A stretch of 64,000 bases of DNA from Stomorhina lunata (taxonomy: Eukaryota > Arthropoda > Insecta > Diptera > Rhiniidae). Below are positions 1-11,598 of this stretch, piece by piece. The notes under the pieces were generated by a model, which saw only the letters and a program-made list of their open reading frames with translations, was not told where the DNA came from and did not search any database. How positions within the stretch are numbered: position 1 is the stretch's first letter; the number at the start of each line of letters is the position of its first letter. The stretch lies in contig OW121743.1 of NCBI GenBank assembly GCA_933228675.1, forward strand, positions 18,559,151 through 18,623,150, read 5' to 3'. The position numbers were made by a program, and so were the translations under genes.

Positions 1-124
1 GACGTTGGGAAGTCATTTGTATAGAAAGGTTGACGTTGGGAAGTCATTTGTATAGAAAAGTTGACGTTAGGAATATATTTCCATAGAAAAGTTGACGTTA
101 GGAAGATATTTCTATTGAGAAGTC
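1..124. repeat. 31-bp tandem repeat at left edge
   Basis: Four units of 31 bp beginning GACGTTGGGAAGTCATTTG or GACGTTAGGAAGATATTT, each followed by TATAGAAAAGTT. The first two units are almost identical and the last degrades. The array starts at base 1, so it probably continues outside the window. Confidence 0.85.
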
Positions 125-130
125 CATAGA

Positions 131-357
131 AACAGTAATTAAGCCTTTCTCTTTTTCATTGAAGAATAACATCCTTTACTTTTAAACATAACATTACTGT
201 TAATTGCCTTTACAGTTGTATGTTAAACTCTATGATTGATATTACTCTTTTTATAACAGGTATTAAGCCATTTTCTTTCTTTAACTTAGTAAAGGTTAAA
301 GTGTTGGTGCAAAATATAGTGTTGGAAAGTTTTTAGTATAACTATTAAGAGGTTGCC
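131..357 (+). repeat. Dispersed direct repeat, copy A
   Basis: Diverged copy of the sequence at 1709-1938. Shared landmarks in order are AATTAAGCC, GAATAACAT, ACATTACTGTTAATT, a TGTTAAA run, ATAACAGGTATTAAGCCA and GTGTTGGTGCAAAATA followed by AGTGTTGGAAAG. No coding potential. It could be a fragment of an unclassified mobile element. Confidence 0.65.
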
Positions 358-1708
358 AGATACTTAACCCCAAATTAACCCTATCTACTTTAGTAGAGTT
401 CTACTTCAGGATCCAAAATAACCCCAATGACTTTTTTATGACTTTTTTTTCGCCTACAAACCCAATTCCCTAAATCATTCTAATTGAAAACATTTGACCA
501 ATTTATTGTTAAATGTTCTAGCACTAATTGCATACAAATACAAGCCAAAAACAAAAAATAACATGAAATTAAGTCATTTGTTATTCAATACTTAAAACTT
601 TTAACAACATAAATTCCGAAAACAACAACACAATTTTCGTATAATATAATTTGAAAGCAAATTTTGTTTTCAAATCGTGGGTTTCGTTATAAATTGTATT
701 TATGAGCTAACACATGAATATTGAAAACTAAAAAAAAAATATTGGAGAATTTTAGCTGAAATTTAGAAAATTTTACAAAAGCATATTAAATAACAGAGGA
801 ATTTCAAGAGTTAATGGTATTTACAGAAGAGACTAGAATGAAATTTTCTTTTAACTGATTAAATATTTTGAATATTTTTAAACATTCTAATCCTGATTCT
901 ACTGTTAACCATTGATGCATAAAAATATAGCTTTATTAGCTTGAACTAGCCAAAAAAAAAACACCAAAATCCACTACTATAAATATTTTAGTTTTATAGA
1001 CTATACGCCAAGTCCTGAAGAATATTTACACTCTATATACCCTATTTTGTGTACAGCATGATGCCCTTGCTTTACTTTACAAAAAAATCAAATTGCGTTC
1101 CCTCTATTTTCTTTCATCTGTTAAAATATCTCGTTAAGTATTTTTTTTTTTTTTTGCTCCAAACCTAAATGATAATGATTATCACATTGCACTCACTCGC
1201 AACATAATTCTAAAACATAATAAAAAAAATCACAAAATGTTTTTCAGTCACGCGCAAAACCAATCTAATGATGATGTGCTAATAACGGATCCATGTAAAA
1301 AAAACAAAACAAACCATTAAAATTTATTTCCCCATCAGAAATAGCTAAAAAAAAACTAAAAAAATTGTTGTTATTTGAAGAAGTTTTTTAGTAAAGCTTG
1401 TAAATAATACATAATCACAGAGAATAACAAAAAAATTGAGGGGGAAAAATGCAATAAATAGTTAAGTAGTTGCAAGTTTTTGTTATACAAACACAAATTT
1501 TAAAACATGATTACCCAAAATTCCGAAAAAAAATCTTGTTTTTTACAATAAAATTCAAGAAAACATAAAAGAAATAACTTAGTAATGCTTTAAGCTAAAT
1601 TTACTCAGCTGGCAACACTGTTAATAAGTTCTTACACTGAAGAATAACAGCTTTTATAACAGTGCTGTTAATCATTTTTACAGCTGCATGTAAAACTCGA
1701 TTAGTTAT
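358..1708. other. AT-rich non-genic stretch
   Basis: Poly-A and poly-T runs and AT-rich sequence with no ORF of note. GGCAACACTGTTAATAAG near 1611-1628 resembles the ends of the dispersed GGCAACACT family seen elsewhere in the window. Nothing else recognised. Confidence 0.6.
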
Positions 1709-1938
1709 GGCAATTAAGCCACTCTCATTTCTTTTACTTTTAAGAATAACATCTGTAACTCTGAAAGATAACATTTCTGTTAATTACCCTTACAGTCGTA
1801 TGTTAAATTCTTTAATTTCTATTACTCTCATTATAACAGGAATTAAGCCAATCTCTTGCATTTACTGAGTAAATCTTGAAAGTGTTAGTGCAAAATACAG
1901 TGTTGGAAAGTGTTCATAATACTGTTAAGTGTTACCAT
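1709..1938 (+). repeat. Dispersed direct repeat, copy B
   Basis: Second copy of the 131-357 repeat in the same orientation, about 1.58 kb away. A 68-codon ORF here (1662-1868) is incidental: it is not conserved in copy A. Confidence 0.65.
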
Positions 1939-2590
1939 TTAATTTAATATTTTAAAAATTAGTAAATTTTTGAAGAAAATTAAAGAAATTTAACCAAAAC
2001 GATTAAAAAAATTGAAAATAAGTTAAACATTTAACAAAAATCTTAACAATTTCAAGAAAATTTACAGAAAAAAAAAAACAAACTTCAAAATAAAAATATT
2101 TAAGAGTTTGTATATAACAATAATTTCATTATTCTGGTAGATTTCAAGCAAAATCTTGGACATGATGGAAAGATGAGCTAAAAACTTGAAATAAAAAGTG
2201 CTACCAAAGGTTGAAAAAAAATTTTGAACTGTATTATATCCAGGAGTAGGCAGCCCATGCCACCAGTAGCCTATGTATATTTTTTTTAATTTTCGCAAAT
2301 ACCCCAATCATTAATAAAACTATTGAAAATAAGTATTAAAATTATTCAGTTGGAATTTGGATGTTAACAGAGTTGGTTGATGCCGCTTTGTTAAAGAAAA
2401 GACAACAACAAAATAGGCAAGAAACAAATCAAAATCCAATTTATAGCAACAAAATACATGGTTCGAGAGAACAAAGAAATATAATCGACACGACACTATT
2501 ATTTTTGAAAACATTAGGAATATTTTTGTAAATATTGGGAATATTTTCCAAAGCAGAAATAAATTCTAATATTAAACAATTTTAGATATT
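1939..2590. other. AT-rich non-genic stretch
   Basis: Low-complexity AT-rich DNA with short minus-strand ORFs that have no recognisable domain. It leads into the 30-bp satellite. Confidence 0.55.
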
Positions 2591-4425
2591 TTCGATTCAA
2601 TCATTTTTTTATAGACAAATTTTTAATAAAAATATTTTCTTTGGAAAATTTTTCGATAAAAATTACATTTTGTAGAAAATTTTTCGATAAAAATATTTTT
2701 CTGTAAAAATTTTCGATAAAAATATTTTTATATCAAAAAATGTTCAAATCTTCTCTAGAAAAATTTTTGATAAAAAAATTTTCTACAGAAAAATTTTTTT
2801 TGAAAAAATTTTCTATAGAAAAATGTTTGATAAAAATTTTCCATAGAAACATTTTTGATAAAAAATGTCTATAGACAAATTTTTGTAAGAAAATTTTCTA
2901 AAGAAAAATTTTTGATAAGCAAACTTTCTATAAAAACAATTTTGATAAAAAAATTTTCTATAGAAAAATTCTTGATAAAAAAAAAAATTTCTATAGAAAC
3001 ATTTTTGATAAAAAAAATTTTCTATAGAAAAATTTTTCATAACAAAAAATTTTCTATGGAAAAATTTTTGATAAAAAAATTTTCTACAGAAAAATTGTTG
3101 ATAAAAAAATTTTCTATAGAAAAATTTTTGATAAAAAAAATTTTCTATAGAAAAATTTTTGATAAACAAATTTTTGATAAAAAAAATTTTCTATAGAAAA
3201 ATTTTTGATAAAAAAATTTTATATAGAAAAATTTTTGATAAAAAAAATTCTTGATAAAAAAATTTTCTATAGAAAAATTTTTGATAAAAAAATTTTCTAT
3301 AGAAAAATTTTTGATTAAAAAATTTTTTATAGAAAAATTTTTGATAAAAAAAATGTTCTATCGAAAAACTTTTGATAAAAAAAATTTTCCATAGCAAAAT
3401 TTTTGATAAAAATATTTTCTATAGAAACATTTTTGATAAAAATTTTCTATAGAAAAATTTTTGATAAAAAAATTTTCTATAGAAAAATTTTTGATAAAAA
3501 AATTTTCTATAAAAAAATTTATTATAAAAAAATTTTCTATAGAAAAACTTTTGATAAAAAAATTTTCCATAGAAAAACTTTTGATAAAAAAATTTTCCAT
3601 AGAAAAATTTTTGATAAAAAAAAATTTCTATGGAAAAATTTTTGATAAAAAAATTTTCTATAGAAAAATTTTTGATAAAAAAATTTTCTATAAAAAAAAT
3701 TTCTATAGAAAAATTGTTGATAAAAAAAAGTTTCCTATAGAAAAATTTTTGATAAAAAAATTTTTCATAAAAAAAATTTCTATAGAGAAATTTTTGATAA
3801 AATATTTGTCTATACAAAAATTTTTGATAAAAAATTTTTCCATAGAAAATAGAAAAATTTTTGATAAAAAATTTTCTATAGAAAAATTTTTAATAAAAAA
3901 AATTTTCTATAAAAAAATTTTTGATAAAAAAAATTTTCTATAGAAAAACTTTTGATAAAAAAATTTTTGATAAAAAAAATTTTCTATGGAAAAATTTTTG
4001 ATAAAAAAATTTTCTATAGAAAAATTTTTGATAAAATATTTGTCTATACAAAAATTTTTGATAAAAAATTTTTCCATAGAAAATTTTTTTATCAAAAATT
4101 TTTCTATGGAAAATTTTTGTTAAAAAAATTTTCTATAGAAAAATTTTTGATAAAAAAAAATTTACTATAGAAAAATTTTTGATAAAAAAATTTTCTATAG
4201 AAAAATTTTTGATAAAAAAAAATTCTATAGAAAAATTGTTGATAAAAAAATTTTCATTTAGAAACATTTTTGATAAAAAAATTTTCTATAGAACAATTTT
4301 TGATAAAAAAATGCTCTATAGAAAAATTTTTGATCAAAAAAATTTTTTATGGGAAAATTTTCTATAGAAAAATTTTTGATAAAAAATTTTCTATAGAAAA
4401 ATTTTTGATAAAAAAAATAAAAAAA
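2591..4425. repeat. 30-bp AT satellite, block 1 (about 60 units)
   Basis: Tandem units of 30 bp alternate a perfect palindrome, TTTTCTATAGAAAA, with a near-palindrome, TTTTTGATAAAAA. The middle (about 3250-3700) is most regular and the edges are degraded. Several 60-160 codon ORFs rich in F, I and K run through it on both strands, but they only reflect a 30-bp (10-codon) period and are not genes. Each unit carries a TGATAA, which fits the WGATAR motif of GATA factors; any function is speculation. The same satellite reappears at 59135-60355. Confidence 0.95.
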
Positions 4426-6018
4426 ATTTTGATTTTTTGAATTTTTAAGAAATATTTTCATTCTAAAAATCTACATATTTTCTCTGCACAAAATCATAGT
4501 TAAACTTAAAATTTCCATTTAAATTCATTATTTTTGTTCGATTTTTCTCTTCTTTTCTGTGTTAATTTTATCATTTTCATTCATTTTTGTGTTAATTTTA
4601 TCATTTTCAATTGGTGACTTAGAAAAAATTTTTCCAAAATAGAAGAAAGTATTTAGCATTTTTAAATTTTTTTAATCAATTTACATAAAAATCATTTATT
4701 ACTAAAAAAATTCTTCGAAATTTTGAGTGGCATAAAAATAATTATGTCTATAATAAAACAAAAATTGGGTCTATATTTAAAAACAAACTAGAATCTCCTG
4801 GTTAACTTGAATCAAAATTTAAATTTGAACATTTTCCTATTGAAAACCTATTTTCACTTGAACAAAAATTGTTGTTAGACTTAAAATTTTTCACTTAACT
4901 GCATTATTTTTGTTCGATTTTTCACTTTTTTCTGTTTTTCTTCATTCATGTTCAATTTATGATTTAAAGTTGCTGCACAGAATTTGTGTAAAATATTAAA
5001 TAAAAAGATGGCACATGAAAAAAATGTTACGATTTTAAAATAATTAAATTTTTCTTTAACTAATTCTGTTTAAATTCTATTCAAATATGATAAAAAAAAA
5101 ATTTGTATTTTTATTCTTTAAGTGAAAGTGAAGAAAGGAAACATTTTCTATACAAAATTAAACATTGACGGTCTATGCCCGCCCTATAATTAAAAGTTTT
5201 AAAATGGGTAAATTTATGGAATTTTTATTTTTTTCAAAATTTTGGCTCCCCAAAAAATGAAAACCAAAAATTCTAAAATCTCTAAGACTTTAAAAGTTAA
5301 AAATTAAGTAAAATATTTTTCAAACTTTTTGTTGTTGTAAATGAAAATGTCAACAATTTTTTTGAACAATCTTTAAATTTCACAAATCATAATGCAAAAA
5401 GTTTTGTAACCAAAAAAACAAAAAGAACACAAAAAAATACTTAATATTGTTGCATGTTCATTTGTTTCGAAAAAATTTTTGAATTTTATTTTAAATATTT
5501 CTTTTTCTGCTTTACAACTTCGCTTTGGAATTAATGCGCAAAATGTATTTACAGTTCAATTGTTACATTTTATTCGTACACATTTTGTAATGACATAAAG
5601 GAAATTTGCAAAAAAAAATTCAGTTTTTTTTATGTGAAAAACAATTCATTTTTTTTTTTTTGTATAAAAAAAAAATAAAAAATAACAAAATCCTGCCAAG
5701 CAAAAAATAAAATATTTTTACTAAATTATATATGTATTGAGGGGAAGGTTTTTAAACTAAGTGAATTTAACAATAATATTATTATTGTTCTCGTCGTCTA
5801 CGTAATTCATTTGCATTTTTTTCGGGCAATTACTTCTCACACCAGCCTCGCTTTTTGTGATTACTTATGCACTAGGGTTTTCCCGAAAATAATCTTCTGT
5901 AGGTTAAAAGGTTAAATTTTATCATTTATTTGTTTGCAAAAATTTGAATTTCTTGTTATTGATTTAAAATTAATTCATCCCGCTTGACTTTTTCCACGAG
6001 TTTATAGCAAAAGTCATA
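4426..6018. other. AT-rich non-genic stretch with an internal repeat pair
   Basis: Two similar segments of about 100 bp (near 4497-4620 and 4870-4960) share CATTATTTTTGTTCGATTTT and a following TTCTGT stretch. GTGTTAATTTTATCATTTTC occurs twice in tandem at 4559-4609. A short GGTCTATGCCCGCC motif lies near 5170. No gene seen. Confidence 0.5.
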
Positions 6019-6345
6019 TAAAATCCATTTCTAAAAATATTATTTCTGCGCATTATTACAATAATATTTCAACTTTTAAACACTTATTTTAAATTTTGAT
6101 ATAATTTTTTTAGGCAATTACAAATTTTAGAAAACAAAATTATACAATTTTCTAAAAATAAAAATTCCATTTCTAAAAATATAATTTCTGAGCATTATAA
6201 CAGTCATAAATATTTCAACTTTTAATTACTTATTTTAAATTTTGATATAATTTTTTTATGCATTTAAAAATGTGAGCTTAAAAGCCGGAGTCCAAACAAA
6301 TTTTAGAAAAACAAAATTATACAATTTTTTCTAATTTTGTATGCA
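6019..6345 (+). repeat. Tandem duplication, about 145-bp unit
   Basis: Two adjacent copies, starting near 6019 and 6164, each contain CCATTTCTAAAAATAT, TTTCTG(A/C)GCATTAT, ATTTTAAATTTTGATATAAT and AAATTATACAATTTT. The second copy carries a small insertion before its end. Confidence 0.7.
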
Positions 6346-6627
6346 TTTTATAGACTTTGCTTGGCTATATATTCAAGCATCCAATTTTAAATCTTCGAAT
6401 TTTAAATCTTCCGAATAATTATTTATATAGTTTTGAATATATTCGTGAAAACCGAAAACCCTTATATTTATGTACATATTTTCCATTTGAGTAAAATATA
6501 TTATAAAGTATTTTTTCGTTATGAATAAATTATGATTTGTTATTTTTCAGTTACTTTTGGCTGTTGAAAAAATGCAGAAATGCGTAAACTTTTATTTGGT
6601 TTAAAAACAAAATAAAAAAAAGTTTCA

Positions 6628-7042
6628 AAAATACCCTACAAAAAAATGTTAAAATTTTAATATACATAAAGTAAATTTAAAATAGATTTAAAAGAAGTAA
6701 ACTAAATTTAAAGTTGACTTAAAATAATTTAAACATTATTACTTTATCAAATTTTAATGATTTTTACTCATTTTTAAGATTTTGTATGAAAATTTATTAA
6801 AAATACATAATTCTAATGAGTTTAAAGCATTCAAAAACCCTGTTTTGCAAATACCTAACAAAAAATCTCATAAAATTTTTAAAATTAGAAAAAATATACA
6901 TAAATTTAATTTAAAAATGACTTAAAATAATTAAAACATTAATGCTTTTTCAAATTGTAATGATTTTTTTTATTAATTTTAAGATTTTTTTAAATATTTA
7001 TTCAAAATAATTTAAATCAATTTGAAGTATTTAAAAAACCCT
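6628..7042 (+). repeat. Tandem duplication, about 205-bp unit
   Basis: Two diverged copies. Each holds GACTTAAAATAATT near the middle, a run like CAAATTTTAATGATTTTT, and ends with a TTTAAAGCATTCAAAAACCCTG-type junction (near 6830-6842 and 7027-7042). The second copy ends at the start of the 5S-like array. Confidence 0.65.
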
Positions 7043-7076
7043 GCGGCAACACTTATAACAGCTGTTTTACTCTATG

Positions 7077-8975
7077 ATTAAGCCTAGTTTTCCTTTCCTA
7101 GTACTAAGATTGGAGCCCTAGCAAATATAAACAGAGAAAGAACAAAAATTAAGCTTAGTTAATTGTGCATAGTACAAAGATTGGTGACCATATCACAATT
7201 ACCTTCAAACTTGTGCTCTTCCATTTTAATTACTTAATTAAGCCGGGGTAGTAGTAGGATTGGGAACCATTTCAATAGAGAGAGAGACAAATTAAGCATA
7301 GCTTTGTCCGTATAGAACTTGGATTGGTGACCAATTCAAGTATTTGCCTTCAAACAAACATTAAAAACACACACAAATAAACCAACTCATATTTTAAATC
7401 TGATTAAGCAATGGTAGTACCAGGATTGGAGACCATTTGAGTAGAGGGAGACAAAAATTAAGCACAGCTTTTGCGGTGTAGTACTTAGATGGGGGACCAA
7501 CCTCATCAGTTACATACAAACACATATTGAAAGATATACAAAAAACTTACGCATATTAAAAACGATTAAGCAATGGTAGTACAACGATTGGTGACCAATA
7601 TAAAAACCAGTTTTTGTAATAAGATTAAGCAGAGCTTGAGCTGGGTAGTGAAAAGATAGGAGCTCATTTACGAAATGTAAACAAAGGTTAGGAAAATTAA
7701 GCACAGTTTAACTTCGCTAGTGCAAAGATTGGGGACCAAATTAAAATAATAATAAGAAAGAGGGGGTTAACATAAATAAAGGAACCCAGATTAAGCACAG
7801 TTTTATATCGGCTTGTACAAAGATTGGGGACCAAATCAGAATAATAGTGAGATAAAGATTAAGCAAAGTTAAAGGTGGGAAGTAAAATGATTGGTGACCA
7901 ATACAAAAATATATTTGTTTGATATGATTAAGCAGAGCTTGAGGTGGGTAGTAAAAATATTGGAGGTCATTTAACAGATGTAAACAAAGGAAACCAGATT
8001 AAGCAGAGTTAAACATAACTAGTGAGAAGATTGGGGGCCAGAGGTTGATAGAGTGTAAGTAAAGTTAAAGTTGGGAAGTAAAAAGATTAGTGACCTCGAC
8101 GGTTAAGCAATGGTAGTACAAAGATTGGTGACCAATATAAAAACATGTTTCTGTGATATGATTAAGCAGAGCTTGAGCTGGGTAGTAAAAGGATTGGAGC
8201 CCAATTCACTTGACATAAATAAAGGAACCCAGATTAAGCACAGTTTTATATCGGATTGTACAAAGATTGGGGACCAAATTAGAATAATAGTCAGTTAAAG
8301 ATTAAGCAAAGTTAAAGGTGTTAAGTAAAATGATTGGTGACCAATACAAAAATATGTTTGTTTGACATGATTAAGCAGAGCTTAAGCTGAGTAGTAAAAA
8401 GATTGGAGCTCATTTTTCAAATAAGAACAAAGGAAACCAGATTAAGCACAGTAAAACTTAACTAGTGAAAAGATTGGGGAGAGAGTGATATACATATAAA
8501 TATAGTGTAAGTAAAGTAAAAGTTGGGAAGTAAAAATATTGGAGTTCATTCGGCAAATACTCGTATAAACAAAATATGGCCAGATTAAGCACAGTTAAAC
8601 TTCGCTAGTGAAAAGATTGGAGACCAATTTAAAATAATGATTAGAGAGAGAGGTTTAAGAACCGTAAAAGGTGAGAAGTAAAATGATTAGTGACTACGCC
8701 GATTAAGCACTGGAAGTACAACGATTGGTGACCAATATAAAAACCAGTTTGTGTGGTATGATTAAGCAAAGTTTGAGCAGGGTATTAAAAAGATTGGAGC
8801 TCATTCGCCAAATATAAACAAAGAATAGCCAGATTAAGAACAGTTAAAATTAGCTAGTGAAAAGATTGGGTGTCAAATTAGAATAATGAGAGCAAAGTTA
8901 AAGGTGAGAAGTAAAATGATTGGTGATTAAGATTCAGTCTAATATAACTGCTGTAGTACAAAGATTGGAGCTAGA
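7077..8975 (+). repeat. Tandem array of 5S rRNA-like internal-promoter units (about 28)
   Basis: About 28 units share a left motif GATTAAGCA and a right motif GTAGTACAAAGATTGGTGACCA (shown by its parts AGTACAAAGATTGG and TGACCA). The best unit, 7457-7499, reads ATTAAGCA at the left and TAGTACTTAGATGGGGGACC at the right, with the same spacing as box A and box C of the 5S rRNA internal control region as I recall it for flies. Most units are about 44 nt; others (7402, 7564, 8102, 8701) are about 34 nt, lacking 10 nt between the two boxes. Spacers are 15-60 bp. A higher-order period of about 540-600 bp relates 7564, 8102 and 8701. The outer halves of 5S are not evident, so this is not a functional 5S gene cluster. 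It may be a 5S-derived satellite or a decayed 5S-type SINE array. Confidence 0.75.
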
Positions 8976-9440
8976 GATATAAAGAAATTAAAATAGAATG
9001 ACATGAAATACAGAAATAGCATCATGTTAATACTATGTTAATGTTTTTATTTAACACTAACGTGAATGTTAATAATACAGCAAGGTAAAAGATTCCATGG
9101 CTGTTATTAACAGCACTTTATCGGAATTTGAAAGAAAAACATGGCTTAAATCAGGGATGGCAAACAAGATACAATTGAATTTTTTTTTATACATTTTTAA
9201 TCTGATCTGTACTTGGTTCCTTGATCCTACTTAATACAATTTTTAATTCAAAATTTTTTATGAAGTTTTTGGAAAACTAAAACTGTAAACTGATTTTCAT
9301 AAGTAGTTACATAACACGTCTAACTTTCTATTCCATTGATCTGATGTTTCTAACATATAGAAATTAGTGTGAGACAACTTGTAGTATTTGAATAGATTTT
9401 AAGTTCAAGTGCAATTTTAAAGACATTTCTATTGAAATTG
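8976..9440. other. Non-genic stretch
   Basis: AT-rich sequence between the 5S-like array and the hAT element. No repeat, RNA or coding signal recognised. Confidence 0.5.
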
Positions 9441-9448
9441 GGTCAAAT

Positions 9449-10479
9449 TAGGGTAGGCAATGCGGTTTTAACCGAAAACGCAGAAAAAAACCGCGGTGTT
9501 AGCTATTTATTTTCCATAATTAGCCTATCATAAATTTTCACGTATTTTGTCTATGGAATAAAGCAGAAGAATAGAAAACAAAAGGTGCCTTAAAATGGAC
9601 GAATGAACAAATGCAAGGTATATTTTATAACCTTGGACTCGGCCGTATTTTTGGAAGCAAACGCAAGAAACCATTAGACAAAAGTTAATGGAATTTAATA
9701 TTTCACTTGATACAAACATCGTAGCATGTACTATAGTTGGAGCAGCTGTCAATATCATATTTGGATCTGAAAATCAAACACTACTTCAGTTATAGTTGGC
9801 ACACGAAACTCATCTTGCAGTCACTGATGTTTTTTATGAAAAATTTGTTATAAATCCAGAAGTGGAAGAATTTGAAAGCGAAGACAATTTTGAAGATGGC
9901 GACTGCTCATATAAATTTGGACTAGAGGCTGTAAGAAAAACTGTTCGGTATTTTAATAATTCGTCAGTTCGTAATAATATTTTACAAACATGCGTTAAAA
10001 AGCATCAAAATCGTAAATTAAGTTTACTCTTAGATTTCTGCTTCTAAAAGAACGTATTATTGAAAGTTTAGAAAAGCTGTCGACCTTAGATTTGCTTCTA
10101 TCGACTTTGAAATTGTAAATTCTTTTAAAGATTCGTTGCTGTTCGTAAAAATGACTATTGAAGCAATTTGTCGCTCAGATGCAAATATTATACAAGCTAA
10201 AGGGCTCTGCAATTTCTCTAAAAGAAACAAGAATTATTTAAGAAATCCCTCATATTAAAAAACCTGAATTAATTTCCTAAATTTTAGTATTAAATTATAA
10301 TTGGGCTTTAATAAATATACCTTATACTTGGTTTTAATTAAATTATCTAAATTTCACTACAAATTTAAATTAAAATAGTTTTATTAAAAAAACCGAAAAC
10401 CGACCGAAACCGGCCGGTTTTGGGTGTTTTAAAACCGAAACCGCGGTTTCTCATTTTCACGTTTTTTTTGCAAACACTA
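9449..10479 (+). mobile_element. Degenerate hAT-superfamily DNA transposon
   Basis: Element of 1031 bp bounded by 12-bp imperfect terminal inverted repeats: TAGGGTAGGCAA at the left and, read inward from the right, TAGTGTTTGCAA (9 of 12 match). It is flanked by an 8-bp target duplication, GGTCAAAT (9441-9448) and AGTCAAAT (10480-10487), 7 of 8 identical; 8 bp is the hAT length. GC-rich subterminal motifs (GCGGTTTTAACCG, CCGCGG, CCGGCCGG) lie inside both ends. It carries a broken transposase fragment on the plus strand. Confidence 0.85.
9586..10240 (+). pseudogene. hAT transposase remnant
   Basis: A decayed piece of a hAT transposase, the enzyme that cuts and rejoins the element ends. The clearest frame runs from 9688: it reads SLDTNIVA, then GAAVNIIFGSENQTLLQL, an in-frame TAG at 9793, then LAHETHLAVTDVFYEK (9796 on), which resembles the conserved hAT AHG-HLAV-DVLY block. 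Next comes VRKTVRYFNNSSVRNNILQ, also hAT-like, up to LLLDFCF and a stop at 10047. After a frame change there is TIEAICRSDANIIQAKGL (about 10150-10205). The N-terminal BED finger and C-terminal dimerisation region are missing. The fragment cannot encode an active enzyme. Confidence 0.75.
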
Positions 10480-10487
10480 AGTCAAAT

Positions 10488-11598
10488 ATTTTGATTATAT
10501 CAGCTACTACTACAAGACCGGAATCTCTGAAATAAAAAGTTGGCATTTTTTTTAAATTTTAGAGAATTTAATCAATAATAAACAAAGAGTCGCTGTAAGT
10601 GACTGTATCACTATTTGTTTGAAATGTTTCGTACTTGAATATACCTTCTATTTGAACAAGCTTTCCATACTTGACCCTAGAACTCATACTGAAAGATATC
10701 TTTTAAGGCATTACAAAATCCTCTAAATAGATTGTTGACAATCATCATCGGACCATAGTAGTTTAGGGTACCACAGAATCAACCTAGCCATACTATATTA
10801 CTTTTTATTTTATTATAAACTTCAATTGTTAAATTTTAATCGTTTTTCGGATCAAACGGGATCAAATAAGATTCATTCTATAGTTAAGAATTTGATACAC
10901 TTCAAAGTCGACATATTCAGTTTTAAATACAATAAATTCTCTATAAAACAATATAAACATCATGGTCTAAACAGTTCATTTTTTTTTCATATTAATTAAG
11001 AAGGCCATTTTCCAACCCTGATGTAAATATTAAGCTCAGACTCCTTTTGATAACATAATCTTCGAGAAATATTTAAATTTTTCACTTTCATGCTGTAGCT
11101 CATCGAAAGTACACAAATAAATAAAATAAAAAACACATTCCCACTAATGGCATTTACATATTGTTGTGGCATTTGCGGTAGAACATTTTTGCTGCTGCAA
11201 AGCCAAGAGGAAATTTTATTTGTATTTGATAAGCCAGATTTTTTTTTGCAGCTTAACATTGAAATGTTATTTTAAACATTTTTTTATAGCATTTGCCTAG
11301 AGTGAATTCATTCGAATTCGTTTAAGCCGCATTCAATATGAGCAGTTAATAAAAAATTATTTAAAGTTTTTTTTTTTTTTAATAGCTCTTATGTTTGTTA
11401 TAGGATAATGAAATTTTCATAATTTTCCTATAATCTTTGTTAAATATTTGACTGAGAAAATATTAAACAATCACAAAAATTAATTGAAAAAAAAAATTAT
11501 AATTATATTTATTCTCGGTAAATAAGTGGTAAATGATATAAATATTTAATATGGAAAAAAAATAAACATAAACTATGATATAATATACCAGAAATTAT
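10488..11598. other. Non-genic stretch
   Basis: AT-rich sequence without convincing ORFs, RNAs or repeats. An 87-codon minus-strand ORF (10996-11259) has no recognisable domain and ordinary AT-rich composition. Confidence 0.5.

Noticed and set aside
131..357. Relation of ATTAAGCC repeats here to the 5S-like array
   Set aside because: Only the ATTAAGC word is shared; no box C-like block follows at the right spacing.
2813..4461. Many overlapping ORFs rich in Phe, Ile, Lys and Tyr on both strands
   Set aside because: They follow the 30-bp satellite period (10 codons) and occur in several frames at once, so they are repeat artefacts, not genes.
7077..8975. tRNA-derived SINE or intact 5S rRNA genes
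   Set aside because: No tRNA A/B box pair or cloverleaf seen, and no unit contains the outer parts of 5S, so functional 5S genes are excluded.
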